64,000 nt of DNA from assembly GCF_900113335.1 (NCBI RefSeq), contig NZ_FOOX01000005.1, positions 62,001-126,000 on the forward strand, given 5' to 3'. A model generated the notes under the pieces. The model ran no database searches. It saw nothing but the letters and a program-made list of their open reading frames with translations, and was not told the DNA's origin. A program made the translations under genes and the position numbers. This document shows, piece after piece, positions 1 to 10,328 of this stretch. The stretch is from Desulfotruncus arcticus DSM 17038. Its GTDB lineage: Bacteria; Bacillota; Desulfotomaculia; Desulfotomaculales; Desulfallaceae. Each line of letters opens with the position of its first letter. Position 1 is the first letter of the stretch.

Positions 1-450
1 GTAGCCCTTCTCCGCATACTCCGCCGCCGGCTCAAGGGCATCGCTAAGCTTAACCCTACCAAATCGCTCCGACAGCGCCACCCAGGCCCCAGGTGCACCC
101 GGCACATTTACGGGAGCCAGCCCGTACCGCGGCATCTCGTCGTGCCCGGCAGCCCGGAGTGTCTCAATGGAAATCCCCTGAGGCGCTGGGCCGCTCGAGT
201 TCAATCCGTACAGCCTTCCACCCGTCCAGACCAGGGCAAAGGCATCGCTCCCTATCCCGTTCGAGGTCGGCTCAACAACCGTCAGGCAGGCCGCGGCGGC
301 AACGGCGGCATCAATGGCGTTACCACCCCGTCGCAGAACCTCCAGCCCTGCTCCGGCCGCCAGGGGTTGCGATGTGGCCACCATACCATTGCGGGCGTAC
401 ATGACCATTCTTCTTGATCCATATGGGTACTCTAACGGATCATAATCCAC
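1..450 (-). CDS. ggt: Gamma-glutamyltransferase, N-terminal part (cut by window edge)
   Basis: About 150 codons read without a stop to the left edge, so only the N-terminal part of the large subunit is present. The translation contains YARNGMVATSQPLAA, RRGGNAIDAAVAAA and CLTVVEPTSNGIG, which are hallmark segments of the gamma-glutamyltranspeptidase family (Ntn hydrolases that transfer or hydrolyse gamma-glutamyl groups). The catalytic Thr of the small subunit lies outside the window. The start is probably GTG at 450 or TTG at 453, behind a GGAGGGGG Shine-Dalgarno at about 461-468; no ATG lies near it, and the first ATG is 15 codons further in. GC content looks higher than in the genes to the right. 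It has no visible link to the mmc operon, from which it is separated by a terminator and 480 bp. Confidence 0.85.
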   Translation of the reverse strand, partial: MDYDPLEYPYGSRRMVMYARNGMVATSQPLAAGAGLEVLRRGGNAIDAAVAAAACLTVVEPTSNGIGSDAFALVWTGGRLYGLNSSGPAPQGISIETLRAAGHDEMPRYGLAPVNVPGAPGAWVALSERFGRVKLSDALEPAAEYAEKGY

Positions 451-757
451 CAAGAAGTATCCCCCTCCAATTGTCTAATTATTAATGATTACATTTTGCT
501 TTTGATCCTTTAGAAAAAACAAGGACGCCTTGATCTCTGGCTCAGCCACCGAGAAACCCTCGACTAGGTTATTGAACAATAATCTGCATAAGTCGGCTAC
601 AATTTAACGATAATATACGAGCAAGTATTATGCAATACCTGCCAGACAACAGCCACCAGGCTTGCACAACCTAAACAGAGCCATATGGCAAAGTAAGGTT
701 CTGGTGCTGACAGTACAATAAACCAGGGCTGTTTAGCGCAGGCGTCAGCTGGAGACT
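451..757. other. Intergenic region without recognised genes
   Basis: Between the ggt start and the structured element at 758-857 the DNA is AT-rich. I see no supported open reading frame and no RNA family here. It presumably carries the promoter of the partial ggt gene. Confidence 0.5.
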
Positions 758-857
758 CTTGACATCAGAGCCGCCGGGTAATAATTATCCTGACTGTTAG
801 TGAGATCATAATCCTGAACAGCAAAACAGTCCGGTAAACTCGCGCTCTGATGTCAAG
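758..857. repeat. 100-bp nested inverted repeat (structured RNA or MITE-like element)
   Basis: Perfect 14-bp terminal arms CTTGACATCAGAGC (758-771) and GCTCTGATGTCAAG (844-857) enclose a second near-perfect arm pair, CCTGACTGTT (789-798) and AACAGTCCGG (825-834, one mismatch). The whole element can fold into one long hairpin with an internal loop. No T-run follows directly on either strand, and no target-site duplication is visible. It may be a small structured RNA, a short miniature element, or the decayed 3' regulatory region of a neighbour. Confidence 0.5.
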
Positions 858-932
858 GGCGGCCCGCCTCCCTCCTCCCAAAAAAGGTCGGAGTTTACAT
901 AATATCTATTATCGGAAGTTAAATTTTAAAAG

Positions 933-966
933 GATATGGGTGCAAGCAGCTGCCTGCACCCATATC
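933..966 (-). terminator. Rho-independent terminator of the mmc operon
   Basis: Perfect 12-bp stem GATATGGGTGCA / TGCACCCATATC with an inner GCA/TGC pairing, 28 bp beyond the stop codon of the last mmc gene. On the minus strand it is followed by CTTTTAAAATTT, a usable U-rich tail. Confidence 0.85.
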
Positions 967-993
967 TTAAAATACCCTTCTATTATTATTCTA

Positions 994-2340
994 TTATTCC
1001 TTACCGTTGCGAGCTTCGAAAAATGCTTTGGCAACCTGCGGGAATATTGCCATTGAAACAACATCTTCTTCCTGGCGCTTGTATGGTTCGCACTCTTCCC
1101 GGGCTTTGGGAAGTTCAGGTTCGATTAAATCAGCCGGACGGCAGTCAATTGGTTGTTCATTGCCGATAATCTTCTTTCTGATTTCTTCGTTAACTGGTGC
1201 CGGAGGACGCCCATAATACCCGCGCATGTAATTCTTAACTTCGTCAGTCGCTATCATATACCGCTGTCCAAGAACCACGTTTAAAGCGGCTTGAGAACCG
1301 ACAATCTGGCTGGATGGAGTAACCAGCGGGGGATACCCGAAATCCTCCCTGACCCTGGGTACTTCAGCTAATACTTCCGGTAGCTTATGCAGGGCATTTT
1401 GCTCTTTTAACTGGGAAATAAAGTTGGAAATCATGCCGCCTGGAATTTGGTAGGTCAATACGTTAGTATCCGGACTGCAGCTGGCGTTATCAAAATCAGC
1501 ATAATCTGCACGTACTTCTTTAAAGTACTTTGAAATCTCGGTTAGCAATTCAAGATCTAAACCAGTGTCATACGGAGTATCTTTAAGAGCAGCAACCATG
1601 CTTTCAGTGGCAGGCTGGGAACTCTGTAAAGCCATTGAAGATACAGCGCAATCCAACACGTCTACGCCGGCCTCTACCGCCTTCAAATAGGTCATGGAGG
1701 CCATGCCGCTGGTGTAATGGCAGTGTAATTGCACCATAAGTCCCAGGTTTTCTTTCCAACCCTTAATAATTTCATAGGCAGGCGTGGGTGCCAGTATTCC
1801 TGCCATGTCTTTAAGACAAAGTGAATCAACACCCAATTCCTTCAATTCTTTGCCCATGCGCATATAAAAATCATAGTCATGAACCGGGCTTATTGTATAA
1901 ACAACAGTCCCTTGGGCGTGTGCCCCTTCCCGCTTAACATACTCAATAGCTTTTTCCATATTTCTAACATCGTTCAGCGCGTCAAAAATACGGAAGATAT
2001 CCAGTCCATTATCAACTGTTCGTTTAACGAATTCCTCTAAAACATCGTCAGCATAGTGCTTATACCCAACAACATTCTGACCGCGCAGTAACATTTGCAG
2101 TTTACTATTTTTGAAGTATTTCCGTACTGTGCGTAGTCTTTCCCAGGGATCCTCATTGCAGAAACGCATGCAGGTATCAAAAGTTGCTCCACCCCAAATC
2201 TCCACTGAATGAAATCCAACCTGTTCAACCTTTTCAGCAATAGGAAGCATATGCTCTGTGCGCATACGGGTGGCCAACAAAGATTGATGGCCATCCCGCA
2301 TTGTAGTATCACAAATCAAAACCTTTTTAGGCTCAGTCAT
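994..2340 (-). CDS. Transcarboxylase 5S-type pyruvate/oxaloacetate carboxyltransferase subunit
   Basis: 448-residue carboxyltransferase of the pyruvate carboxylase / oxaloacetate decarboxylase alpha / transcarboxylase 5S family; last gene of the mmc operon (position of mmcL in Pelotomaculum). Visible features are DTTMRDGHQS near the N-terminus, the carbamylated-lysine context CLKDMAG near residue 178, and the metal-binding LHCHYTSG. It ends after the carboxyltransferase and post-barrel part, with no AMKM biotin-attachment motif, so it is a free 5S-type subunit that needs a separate biotin carrier. Expected role: moving the carboxyl group between biotin and pyruvate/oxaloacetate, so that methylmalonyl-CoA decarboxylation is coupled to pyruvate or oxaloacetate. 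The start ATG has a GGAGGGG site 5 bases upstream. A terminator follows. Confidence 0.92.
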   Translation of the reverse strand: MTEPKKVLICDTTMRDGHQSLLATRMRTEHMLPIAEKVEQVGFHSVEIWGGATFDTCMRFCNEDPWERLRTVRKYFKNSKLQMLLRGQNVVGYKHYADDVLEEFVKRTVDNGLDIFRIFDALNDVRNMEKAIEYVKREGAHAQGTVVYTISPVHDYDFYMRMGKELKELGVDSLCLKDMAGILAPTPAYEIIKGWKENLGLMVQLHCHYTSGMASMTYLKAVEAGVDVLDCAVSSMALQSSQPATESMVAALKDTPYDTGLDLELLTEISKYFKEVRADYADFDNASCSPDTNVLTYQIPGGMISNFISQLKEQNALHKLPEVLAEVPRVREDFGYPPLVTPSSQIVGSQAALNVVLGQRYMIATDEVKNYMRGYYGRPPAPVNEEIRKKIIGNEQPIDCRPADLIEPELPKAREECEPYKRQEEDVVSMAIFPQVAKAFFEARNGKE

Positions 2341-2382
2341 TATTTACCCCTCCAGAATGAATTTATTTTATTAAGCTCTTAC

Positions 2383-3387
<1,005 letters not shown>

Positions 3388-3495
3388 TTAATTTGGAATT
3401 GTTACTATTCGTAACCAGAATTCAGTAGTCGTAATACAGAATCCCTTGGCCAATCTCTCATTCTGGCTACTTACTACTGACCCTCTGACTCCTAA

Positions 3496-5019
3496 CTAAA
3501 CAGGCAAGTTGCCATGCTTTTTATAAGGTCTTTCTTCCTCTTTGGTGTCCAGTATTTTTAGTGCGTCAATGATCTTATTCCTGGTGTCCCTGGGATCAAT
3601 AACATCGTCCACAAAACCCCTGGAACTGGCAATGTAAGGATTGGCAAACTTATCACGGTATTCCTGCACTAGGCGTGCTCTTTCTTGGGCCTGGTTTTCC
3701 GCATTGGCAATTTCATTGCGGTTTATTATGTTAACAGCTCCTTCAGGGCCCATAACAGCTATTTCCGCAGTTGGCCAGGCATATACCATATCAGCCCGCA
3801 ATGAACTGCTGCACATGGCCAGGTAAGCTCCACCATAAGCCTTACGCAATATTATTGTAATTTTGGGGACAGTTGCCTCGGAATAGGCGTAAAGCATTTT
3901 GGCACCGTGCCTGATAATGCCGCCAAATTCCTGAGCTGTTCCCGGCAGAAAACCAGGTACGTCCATAAATGTTACTAACGGAATATTGAAGGCATCACAG
4001 AATCTGATAAACCGGCTGATTTTATCAGAAGCGTTAATGTCCAGGCAGCCAGCCAGGTGATCCGGCTGGTTGGCGATGATGCCGACTGGTTGCCCGTCAA
4101 TTCTGGCAAAGCCAATCACGGCGTTTTTGGCGTAATACGGTAGAACCTCTAAAAACTCACCACTATCTATGACTGCAGCTATAACCTTTTTAACATCATA
4201 GGGCAGTATCGGCTGAGCGGGAACGATATTAATTAGTTCTTCTCTGCCTACTGCAGGTTCTTTGGGTTCACAAACCGGGGACTTTTCCAAATTGCTGGAG
4301 GGTAAAAAGCCAAGCAATTTTTTTACCAAATCCAGACAGTGCTCTTCATTATCAGCGGCAAAGTGAGAAACGCCGCTGGTCTGGTTATGAGTCATCGCCC
4401 CGCCCAGTTGTTCCATTGAAACTTTTTCACCGGTCACAGCCGTTATTACCTGTGGCCCGGTGATAAACATCTGACTGGTTTCCTTGACCATAAAGATGAA
4501 GTCCATTAATGCAGGGGAATAAACAGCACCGCCGGCACACGGTCCCATTATTACTGAAAGCTGTGGAATCACCCCTGATGCAACGGTATTCCTGAAAAAG
4601 ATCTCACCATAACCATTTAAGGCATCTACGCCTTCCTGAATCCGCGCACCTCCGGAATCATTTAAGCCGATTACCGGTGCGCCTGTTCGCATGGCCAGGT
4701 CCAATACCTTGCAAATTTTTTGAGCATGTATTTTACCAAGTGACCCACCGGTTACCGTAAAGTCTTGAGCGTAAATAAATACTTTTCTTCCTTCAACCAT
4801 TCCATACCCGGTAATAACTCCCTCGCCCGGATTTTTATCCGGGTCTCCGGCAAATACATCAATCTCTCTGAAGGTACCTGAGTCAAAAAGATAATCGATC
4901 CGCTCACGGGCAGTTTTCTTTCCAGCGGCATGTTGTTTTTCAATTCGCTTTTCGCCGCCACCGGCCTGTACTTTAGCCCGCAGCGCATTTAATTGCTCAA
5001 GCTTTTCCTGCATACTCAA
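3496..5019 (-). CDS. mmdA: Methylmalonyl-CoA carboxyltransferase 12S subunit / decarboxylase alpha
   Basis: 507-residue acyl-CoA carboxyltransferase of the propionyl-CoA carboxylase beta family. It would transfer CO2 from methylmalonyl-CoA to biotin, giving propionyl-CoA in the reductive direction or the reverse in propionate oxidation. The acyl-CoA oxyanion segments SGGARIQEGVD and GPCAGGAVYSPA and the second-half motif KAYGGAYLAM are all present. The start is decided by spacing: AGGGAGG lies 9 bases before the TTG at 5019, but 15 before the ATG at 5013, so TTG is preferred. The gene directly follows the epimerase gene (14-bp gap), the mmcI position. No gamma/biotin subunit gene follows it. 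Confidence 0.92.
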   Translation of the reverse strand: MSMQEKLEQLNALRAKVQAGGGEKRIEKQHAAGKKTARERIDYLFDSGTFREIDVFAGDPDKNPGEGVITGYGMVEGRKVFIYAQDFTVTGGSLGKIHAQKICKVLDLAMRTGAPVIGLNDSGGARIQEGVDALNGYGEIFFRNTVASGVIPQLSVIMGPCAGGAVYSPALMDFIFMVKETSQMFITGPQVITAVTGEKVSMEQLGGAMTHNQTSGVSHFAADNEEHCLDLVKKLLGFLPSSNLEKSPVCEPKEPAVGREELINIVPAQPILPYDVKKVIAAVIDSGEFLEVLPYYAKNAVIGFARIDGQPVGIIANQPDHLAGCLDINASDKISRFIRFCDAFNIPLVTFMDVPGFLPGTAQEFGGIIRHGAKMLYAYSEATVPKITIILRKAYGGAYLAMCSSSLRADMVYAWPTAEIAVMGPEGAVNIINRNEIANAENQAQERARLVQEYRDKFANPYIASSRGFVDDVIDPRDTRNKIIDALKILDTKEEERPYKKHGNLPV

Positions 5020-5033
5020 AACGCAAAACCTCC

Positions 5034-5435
5034 CTAATCACGTTCGCATAATTCCACTAAAGTACCATAAGTGGCTTTGGGGTGTAAAAATGCAATCTTA
5101 GCGCCACCGGCCCCGCGTCTGGGTTTTTCATCAATAAGCCTTACGCCGGCGGCTTTCAGTTGAGCAAGTTTTTCTTCAAGGTTGTCTACTTTAAAAGCTA
5201 TATGTTGAATTCCCTCACCATTCTTCTCAATATATTTGGCAATGGGCCCGTCCGGAGTTGTGCTTTCCAGCAACTCCACTTCACTGTCTCCAGTCGGGAT
5301 AAAGGCTACTTTTACTTTTTGATCTTCCACCACTTCTTCCTCAGTAACTGAAAGTCCCAAAACTTTTTCATAAAATTCTTTGGTCGCAGCCAAATCTTTA
5401 ACCGCAATCCCTATGTGGTCAATTTTTCTGATCAT
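5034..5435 (-). CDS. mce: Methylmalonyl-CoA epimerase
   Basis: 133-residue glyoxalase-fold (VOC) protein that interconverts (R)- and (S)-methylmalonyl-CoA. The N-terminal [12 protein letters not shown] carries the first metal-binding His, GIQHIAFKV the second, and VELLE plus the C-terminal VELCE the acidic ligands. Size is normal for the family. The reading frame extends nine bases upstream to a GTG, but that codon overlaps the GGGGAGG ribosome site; the ATG at 5435 lies 8 bases from it and is chosen. It lies between the mutase small subunit and the 12S carboxyltransferase. Confidence 0.93.
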   Translation of the reverse strand: MIRKIDHIGIAVKDLAATKEFYEKVLGLSVTEEEVVEDQKVKVAFIPTGDSEVELLESTTPDGPIAKYIEKNGEGIQHIAFKVDNLEEKLAQLKAAGVRLIDEKPRRGAGGAKIAFLHPKATYGTLVELCERD

Positions 5436-5525
5436 GTGGTACACCTCCCCAAATAAAACTAAAAACCATTATTTCCATATATTTATATAATATGTTTTAT
5501 TTACTTACAACCTCATGGTTACTTA

Positions 5526-5924
5526 TTATTGAGCTATTTTTCCCTTGATGTAATTAACAACGCTTACCGTGCTGGTACCGGGCGTAAAAATTTCAGCGAT
5601 TCCCTTTTCTTTCAAATCCGGAATATCTTCTTCCGGTATAATTCCACCACCCAACACCAAAATATCACCTGCATTTTGTTGCCTAAGTCCCTTAACTACA
5701 GCAGGAAATAAGTGCATGTGGGCCCCGGACAAGCAGCTTAATGCAACTACGTCGACGTCTTCCTGCAACGCCGCCCCTACTATCTGGTCCGGAGTCTGTC
5801 GCAAACCGGTATAGATAACTTCCATACCGGCATCACGCAGAGCCTGAGCAATAACTTTGGCCCCCCTGTCATGTCCGTCCAGTCCCGGTTTTGCAACCAG
5901 CACCCTGATTGGTTTTCCACTCAT
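5526..5924 (-). CDS. Methylmalonyl-CoA mutase, B12-binding subunit
   Basis: 132-residue cobalamin-binding subunit of the split mutase (mmcG position). The base-off/His-on signature is clear: [11 protein letters not shown] gives DxHxxG with the cobalt-ligating His, LSCLSGAH is the SxL segment, and [10 protein letters not shown] is the GG loop. It pairs with the catalytic subunit encoded immediately upstream (18-bp gap). The ATG is 9 bases after GAGGAGG. It closely resembles the second small mutase subunit at 57481-57882, so the two genes are paralogues in one window. Confidence 0.93.
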   Translation of the reverse strand: MSGKPIRVLVAKPGLDGHDRGAKVIAQALRDAGMEVIYTGLRQTPDQIVGAALQEDVDVVALSCLSGAHMHLFPAVVKGLRQQNAGDILVLGGGIIPEEDIPDLKEKGIAEIFTPGTSTVSVVNYIKGKIAQ

Positions 5925-5942
5925 CCAAGCATTCCTCCTCGA

Positions 5943-7592
5943 CTAAAAAACGATTTGCTGCTGGTATTCGCCGTAGACTTCTCTTAGTACGCCGCAGATT
6001 TCTCCCAGGGTCGCATAACTCTTTACGGCTTCAATAAAGTAAGGCATTAGATTTTCACTGGTTTGAGCTGCCTGCTTAATCTGATTTAACAGGCTCTGTA
6101 CTTTTTCGTTATCCCTTTCGGATTTTAATTTGGCCAACTTGGCCTCCTGGCGCTTGCCTACTTCCGGATCTACTTTCAGCAGATCTTTCGGTTTTTCTGT
6201 ATCCAATTGGAATTTATTTACTCCAATAACTACTTTATTGCCGCTCTCTATATCCTGCTGGTACCTGTAAGCACTCTTTTGAATCTCTTTTTGCATGAAA
6301 TCAATGGCTTTAGGCGCACCACCAATATCATCAATCTTATTGATATAATCCATTGCTTTCTTTTCTATTTCATCTGTAAGTTTTTCTATAAAATAAGATC
6401 CTCCCAGCGGGTCTACGGTATCTGCAACACCAATTTCGTAACCAATAACTTGCTGTGTCCGAAGAGCAATCAAAACTGAATTTTCACTGGGCAGCGCCAG
6501 GGCTTCATCCCGTGAATTGGTATGCAGGGACTGTGTTCCGCCTAAAACAGCGCTTAATGCTTGGAAAGCCACACGCATGATATTTACATCGGGCTGCTGG
6601 GCAGTTAAGGTGCAGCCAGCCGTTTGGGTGTGGAAACGCAGCATCAGCGATTTAGGTTCCTTGGCCCCAAAGCGCTCCTTCATTACCCTGGCCCATAGAC
6701 GGCGCGCAGCTCTGAACTTGGCTACTTCCTCAAAGAAATTGAGGTGAGCGTTAAAGAAAAAGCTAAGCCTGGGAGCAAAAGCATCAACATCCAGGCCGGC
6801 TTTAATAGCGGCTTGCACATAGGCAACGCCGTCCGCCAGTGTAAAGGCAACCTCCTGAACGGCAGTAGACCCGGCTTCCCTAATGTGATAGCCGCTGATA
6901 CTGATGGTGTTCCAACTGGGAACTTCTTTGGCGCAGTATTCAAAAATATCGGTTATTAAGCGCATGGAGTGATCCGGCGGGAAAATATAAGTCCCCCTGG
7001 CGATATACTCTTTCAATATGTCATTTTGAATCGTGCCTTTAAGCTGCCCCGCCTTGACTCCCTGTTTTTCCGCCACGGCGATATACATGGCCAGTAAAAT
7101 AGCAGCCGGGGAATTAATCGTCATAGAAGTGCTTACTTTATCGAGAGGAATCTGGTCGAATAAAGTTTCCATATCCAGCAAAGAATCAATGGCCACGCCA
7201 ACCTTGCCAACTTCGCCCATGGAAAGCTGGTGATCAGAATCATAACCTATTTGGGTAGGCAGGTCAAAAGCCACACTTAATCCTGTTTGTCCCTGTTCCA
7301 GCAAGTACCGGAACCTTTTATTGGTTTCCTCGGCCGTGCCAAAACCGGCATACTGGCGCATGGTCCAGTATCTGCCCCTGTACATATTGGGCTGAACACC
7401 TCTGGTATATGGGAAGCTTCCCGGGTAACCCAAGTCATTTTCATAACTTAAACGTTCAATATCTTCAGGAGTATATAAAGTATCAACTTCAATTCCTGAA
7501 TCGGTGACAAACTGAGGATGGCGTTCCGGACGCTTAGACTTAAGTTTATCTAGTTTCTCGTTATATTTTTGCAATAAATCCTTGTCAAACAA
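5943..7592 (-). CDS. Methylmalonyl-CoA mutase, catalytic subunit
   Basis: 549-residue catalytic (TIM-barrel) subunit of adenosylcobalamin-dependent methylmalonyl-CoA mutase, interconverting (R)-methylmalonyl-CoA and succinyl-CoA. Two residues known to bind the substrate carboxylate are kept: Tyr81 in MRQYAGF and Arg199 in [13 protein letters not shown] (equivalent to Tyr89 and Arg207 of the Propionibacterium enzyme). This supports methylmalonyl-CoA rather than isobutyryl-CoA as substrate. The frame extends to a GTG at 7610, but that GTG lies just upstream of the AGAGGAGG site; TTG at 7592, 7 bases downstream of it, is the better start. It is separated from the B12-binding subunit, as in Pelotomaculum and archaea (mmcF position). 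Confidence 0.95.
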   Translation of the reverse strand: MFDKDLLQKYNEKLDKLKSKRPERHPQFVTDSGIEVDTLYTPEDIERLSYENDLGYPGSFPYTRGVQPNMYRGRYWTMRQYAGFGTAEETNKRFRYLLEQGQTGLSVAFDLPTQIGYDSDHQLSMGEVGKVGVAIDSLLDMETLFDQIPLDKVSTSMTINSPAAILLAMYIAVAEKQGVKAGQLKGTIQNDILKEYIARGTYIFPPDHSMRLITDIFEYCAKEVPSWNTISISGYHIREAGSTAVQEVAFTLADGVAYVQAAIKAGLDVDAFAPRLSFFFNAHLNFFEEVAKFRAARRLWARVMKERFGAKEPKSLMLRFHTQTAGCTLTAQQPDVNIMRVAFQALSAVLGGTQSLHTNSRDEALALPSENSVLIALRTQQVIGYEIGVADTVDPLGGSYFIEKLTDEIEKKAMDYINKIDDIGGAPKAIDFMQKEIQKSAYRYQQDIESGNKVVIGVNKFQLDTEKPKDLLKVDPEVGKRQEAKLAKLKSERDNEKVQSLLNQIKQAAQTSENLMPYFIEAVKSYATLGEICGVLREVYGEYQQQIVF

Positions 7593-7622
7593 GCTATCTC
7601 CTCCTCTCACAATCCTTTTACG

Positions 7623-8489
7623 TTACTTCAATTTAGCACGAAGCAACTCAGGAACTTCAAACGGCAGAGTGGCAACACTTGCTCCCGCAGCCGTCAGGGC
7701 TTCTACTTTCGCACTAAATGTTCCCTTTCCTCTTTCGATAATCGCGCCGGCATGGCCCATACGTTTGCCAGGAGGTGCGCTCTTACCGGCAATGTAAGCA
7801 ACTACGGGTTTGCTCATCTTTTTAACAAAAAGGGACGCTTCCTCTTCCGCGTTTCCGCCAATCTCACCTACTAAAACCACTGCTTCAGTTTCTGGGTCTT
7901 TTTCAAATTTTTCCAGAACATCCACAAAAGATAAACCGACGACTCTGTCGCCACCAAGTCCAACAACAGTGGTTTGTCCAAAACCATTAGCGGTTAAATT
8001 ACCAACGATTTCATAGGTTAAGGTCCCACTTCGGGCAACTACGCCAATGGAACCTGGAACAAAAAATTGGTTCGGAGGAATACCAATTTTACATTTACCC
8101 GAGGATACAATGCCAAACGTATTTGGTCCCACCACTGTAGTCCCTTTTTTACGGGCCAGCTCTATGATATCCATCTCATCGTGCACAGGAATGTGTTCAG
8201 TTACAACAACAAGCACTTTTACTCCGGCAGTTATTGCTTCAAAAGCAGCATCTTTGGCAAAAGGAGCCGGTATAAATAATACGGAGGCATCAACCCGCTC
8301 TTGCTCCATGGCCGCATAAACGGTGTCAAATACGGGCACTCCATCTACCTCTTGCCCGCCTTTACCAGGTGAAACACCCCCAACAATTTTAGTGCCGTAA
8401 GCCAGCATTTGCCTGGTATGGAACTTACCCTGGTTCCCGGTCATGCCCTGAACAATAACATTTGTATTCTCATTAATAATAATAGCCAC
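7623..8489 (-). CDS. sucD: Succinyl-CoA synthetase alpha subunit
   Basis: 288-residue alpha subunit of ADP/GDP-forming succinyl-CoA synthetase, which makes ATP or GTP from succinyl-CoA in propionate oxidation. The CoA-binding N-terminus ([21 protein letters not shown]) and the phosphohistidine segment [10 protein letters not shown] are intact, as is the GEIGG motif. Length is normal. It is encoded between sucC and the mutase (mmcE position); in propionate oxidation this is the main substrate-level phosphorylation step. Confidence 0.95.
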   Translation of the reverse strand: MAIIINENTNVIVQGMTGNQGKFHTRQMLAYGTKIVGGVSPGKGGQEVDGVPVFDTVYAAMEQERVDASVLFIPAPFAKDAAFEAITAGVKVLVVVTEHIPVHDEMDIIELARKKGTTVVGPNTFGIVSSGKCKIGIPPNQFFVPGSIGVVARSGTLTYEIVGNLTANGFGQTTVVGLGGDRVVGLSFVDVLEKFEKDPETEAVVLVGEIGGNAEEEASLFVKKMSKPVVAYIAGKSAPPGKRMGHAGAIIERGKGTFSAKVEALTAAGASVATLPFEVPELLRAKLK

Positions 8490-8530
8490 TATTAAAACAC
8501 TCCTTTTTCTCTGTCTGGAAAATGAAAGGT

Positions 8531-9643
8531 TTAACCGGCGTTAGCTATTTCCACAGCTTTGGCCGCAGCTTCCTGCATAACCTTGTAAGCTTCCATGCCG
8601 TTTTCCTGGATAATTTTCACTCCTTCTTCCTCGTTGGTGCCAACCAATCTAATCACCACAGGAACAGGAATCTCCTTATTCTTTTTAACAGTAATTAAGG
8701 CATTGGCAACATCATCGCACCTGGTAATTCCACCAAAAATATTAATAAATATGACCCTGGGGTTTGTCTCTAATAACAATTCAATGGCTTTAGTGGTACC
8801 ATCAATACCCGTACCGCCTCCGGCATCCAGGAAGTTAGCCGGTTTTCCGCCGTAATGAACCAATGTATCCAGGCTGCCCATGGACATACCGGCTCCATTT
8901 GCCATTACTGCAATATTGCCCCCCAACTCAACGAAAGCCAGTCCTAAATCATGGGCTTTTTTCTCAATTGATGTGCGGTCTTCAACATAAGGTATCCCCT
9001 TTTGTCTGAATAAAGCATCATCATCAATGGTCATTTTGGAGTCGGCCGCGATTAGTGTATCACCACTGATAACCAGCGGGTTAATCTCAACCAGTTCAGC
9101 ATCCTTTTCTCTAAAGATTTTATAAAGTAAACCTAACAAACGATTGAATTCTTTGCTGACAGCACCTGTTAATCCGATACGCCGGCAAATTTCCCGGCCA
9201 AGATATGGATGTACACCTAATGATATATCTACGTGCTGCTTGGCTATATACTCGTCATCAACCTCTTCAATATCCATGCCCCCTTGGGCCGAGGCGATAA
9301 TCACCGGTTTTTTAGCCGCGCCGTCAATAGTAATTGCCAGGTATAACTCTTTATCAATTTTAATTTTTTCTTCTACCAGCACTTTTTCCACTTTATGTCC
9401 CTGAACAGTCATGGAAAGAATTTCACCGGCAACCTTGGCGGCTTCTTCAGATGTATCCGCGAATTTGATACCCCCGCCTTTTCCTCTTTTACCGGCTAAG
9501 ATCTGGGACTTAACCACAACAGCACTGTTTATTTCATTGGCTATTTTAGCTGCATCTTCGGAGGTTTCAGCCATTTTCCCCTTAGGTACGTTTATACCGT
9601 ATGATGCAAAAATTTCTTTACCCATATACTCAAATAATTTCAC
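8531..9643 (-). CDS. sucC: Succinyl-CoA synthetase beta subunit
   Basis: 370-residue ATP-grasp beta subunit that pairs with the sucD product. The protein begins KLFEYMGKEIFASYGI, typical for SucC. AVVKSQILAGKRGKGGGIKF forms part of the nucleotide site, and NIFGGITRCD and DAGGGT are conserved C-terminal motifs. The frame extends upstream to an ATG at 9664, but AGAGGGGG lies 7 bases before the GTG at 9643, which also gives the family-typical N-terminus. It follows the fumarase genes with about 100 bp between (mmcD position). Confidence 0.94.
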   Translation of the reverse strand: MKLFEYMGKEIFASYGINVPKGKMAETSEDAAKIANEINSAVVVKSQILAGKRGKGGGIKFADTSEEAAKVAGEILSMTVQGHKVEKVLVEEKIKIDKELYLAITIDGAAKKPVIIASAQGGMDIEEVDDEYIAKQHVDISLGVHPYLGREICRRIGLTGAVSKEFNRLLGLLYKIFREKDAELVEINPLVISGDTLIAADSKMTIDDDALFRQKGIPYVEDRTSIEKKAHDLGLAFVELGGNIAVMANGAGMSMGSLDTLVHYGGKPANFLDAGGGTGIDGTTKAIELLLETNPRVIFINIFGGITRCDDVANALITVKKNKEIPVPVVIRLVGTNEEEGVKIIQENGMEAYKVMQEAAAKAVEIANAG

Positions 9644-9749
9644 CGCATTTCCCCCTCTTGCCATTTATAATTTCTATAAGTCCAATTAATCAAAGGTCAA
9701 GTATACTTACTTAGAAATGTGTTTTTTCCTTTTATCACCTCCCGTTTAT

Positions 9750-10304
9750 TTAAGTTGTAGCATATATTTTACTTCCTTCTTCATATAAATCTCCACCCAA
9801 GGTATCGTTTACCACAATTACAGGGAAATTCTCAACAACAAGTCTGTGAATTGCCTCCGGACCCAGTTCTGGATAAGCCACAACCTCACACTCTTTGATA
9901 CACTTGCTTATTAATGCTGCGGCGCCTCCAACAGCTGTAAAATATACAGCTTTATTTTGTTTCATCGATTTGATAACTTCAGGCAGACGCTTTCCCTTGC
10001 CAACCATTCCCTTCAAACCAATTTCAAGTAATCTTGGCGCGTAAGCATCCATCCTGCCGCTGGTGGTGGGACCGGCGGAACCAATAACTTGCCCGGGCTT
10101 GGCCGGTGAAGGCCCAACATAATATATGACCTGACCTTTTACATCGATGGGCAATTCCTTGCCTGCATCCAATAATTCTATAAGCTTTTTATGAGCAGCG
10201 TCCCTACCGGTATAAATAACGCCGTTTAAGAGCACACGTTGCCCTATACGGAGCTTCTCCACCATTTCATCAGTTAAAGGTGTTGTAAGCTTAATTTTGG
10301 TCAT
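9750..10304 (-). CDS. Class I fumarate hydratase, beta (C-terminal) subunit
   Basis: 184-residue C-terminal fumarase domain of the two-subunit class I enzyme. Visible motifs are GVIYTGRDAAHKK, YYVGPSPAKPG, GSAGPTTSGRMD and KGMVGKG, all typical of the beta subunit of fumarase/tartrate dehydratase. With the alpha subunit it hydrates fumarate to malate. The start is ATG at 10304 (9 bases from GGAGGGGGG) or the adjoining GTG at 10307; the choice changes one residue. It lies 24 bp downstream of the alpha subunit gene (mmcC position). Confidence 0.94.
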   Translation of the reverse strand: MTKIKLTTPLTDEMVEKLRIGQRVLLNGVIYTGRDAAHKKLIELLDAGKELPIDVKGQVIYYVGPSPAKPGQVIGSAGPTTSGRMDAYAPRLLEIGLKGMVGKGKRLPEVIKSMKQNKAVYFTAVGGAAALISKCIKECEVVAYPELGPEAIHRLVVENFPVIVVNDTLGGDLYEEGSKIYATT

Positions 10305-10328
10305 CACGTAAATCCCCCCTCCCGCAAT

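Noticed and set aside
93-417. Plus-strand frames at the left edge
   Set aside because: Antisense shadows of the ggt gene, with Arg/Pro-rich unnatural composition.
5943-7592. First mutase as isobutyryl-CoA mutase too
   Set aside because: It keeps Tyr81 and Arg199, the methylmalonyl-CoA contacts, and lies inside the mmc operon.
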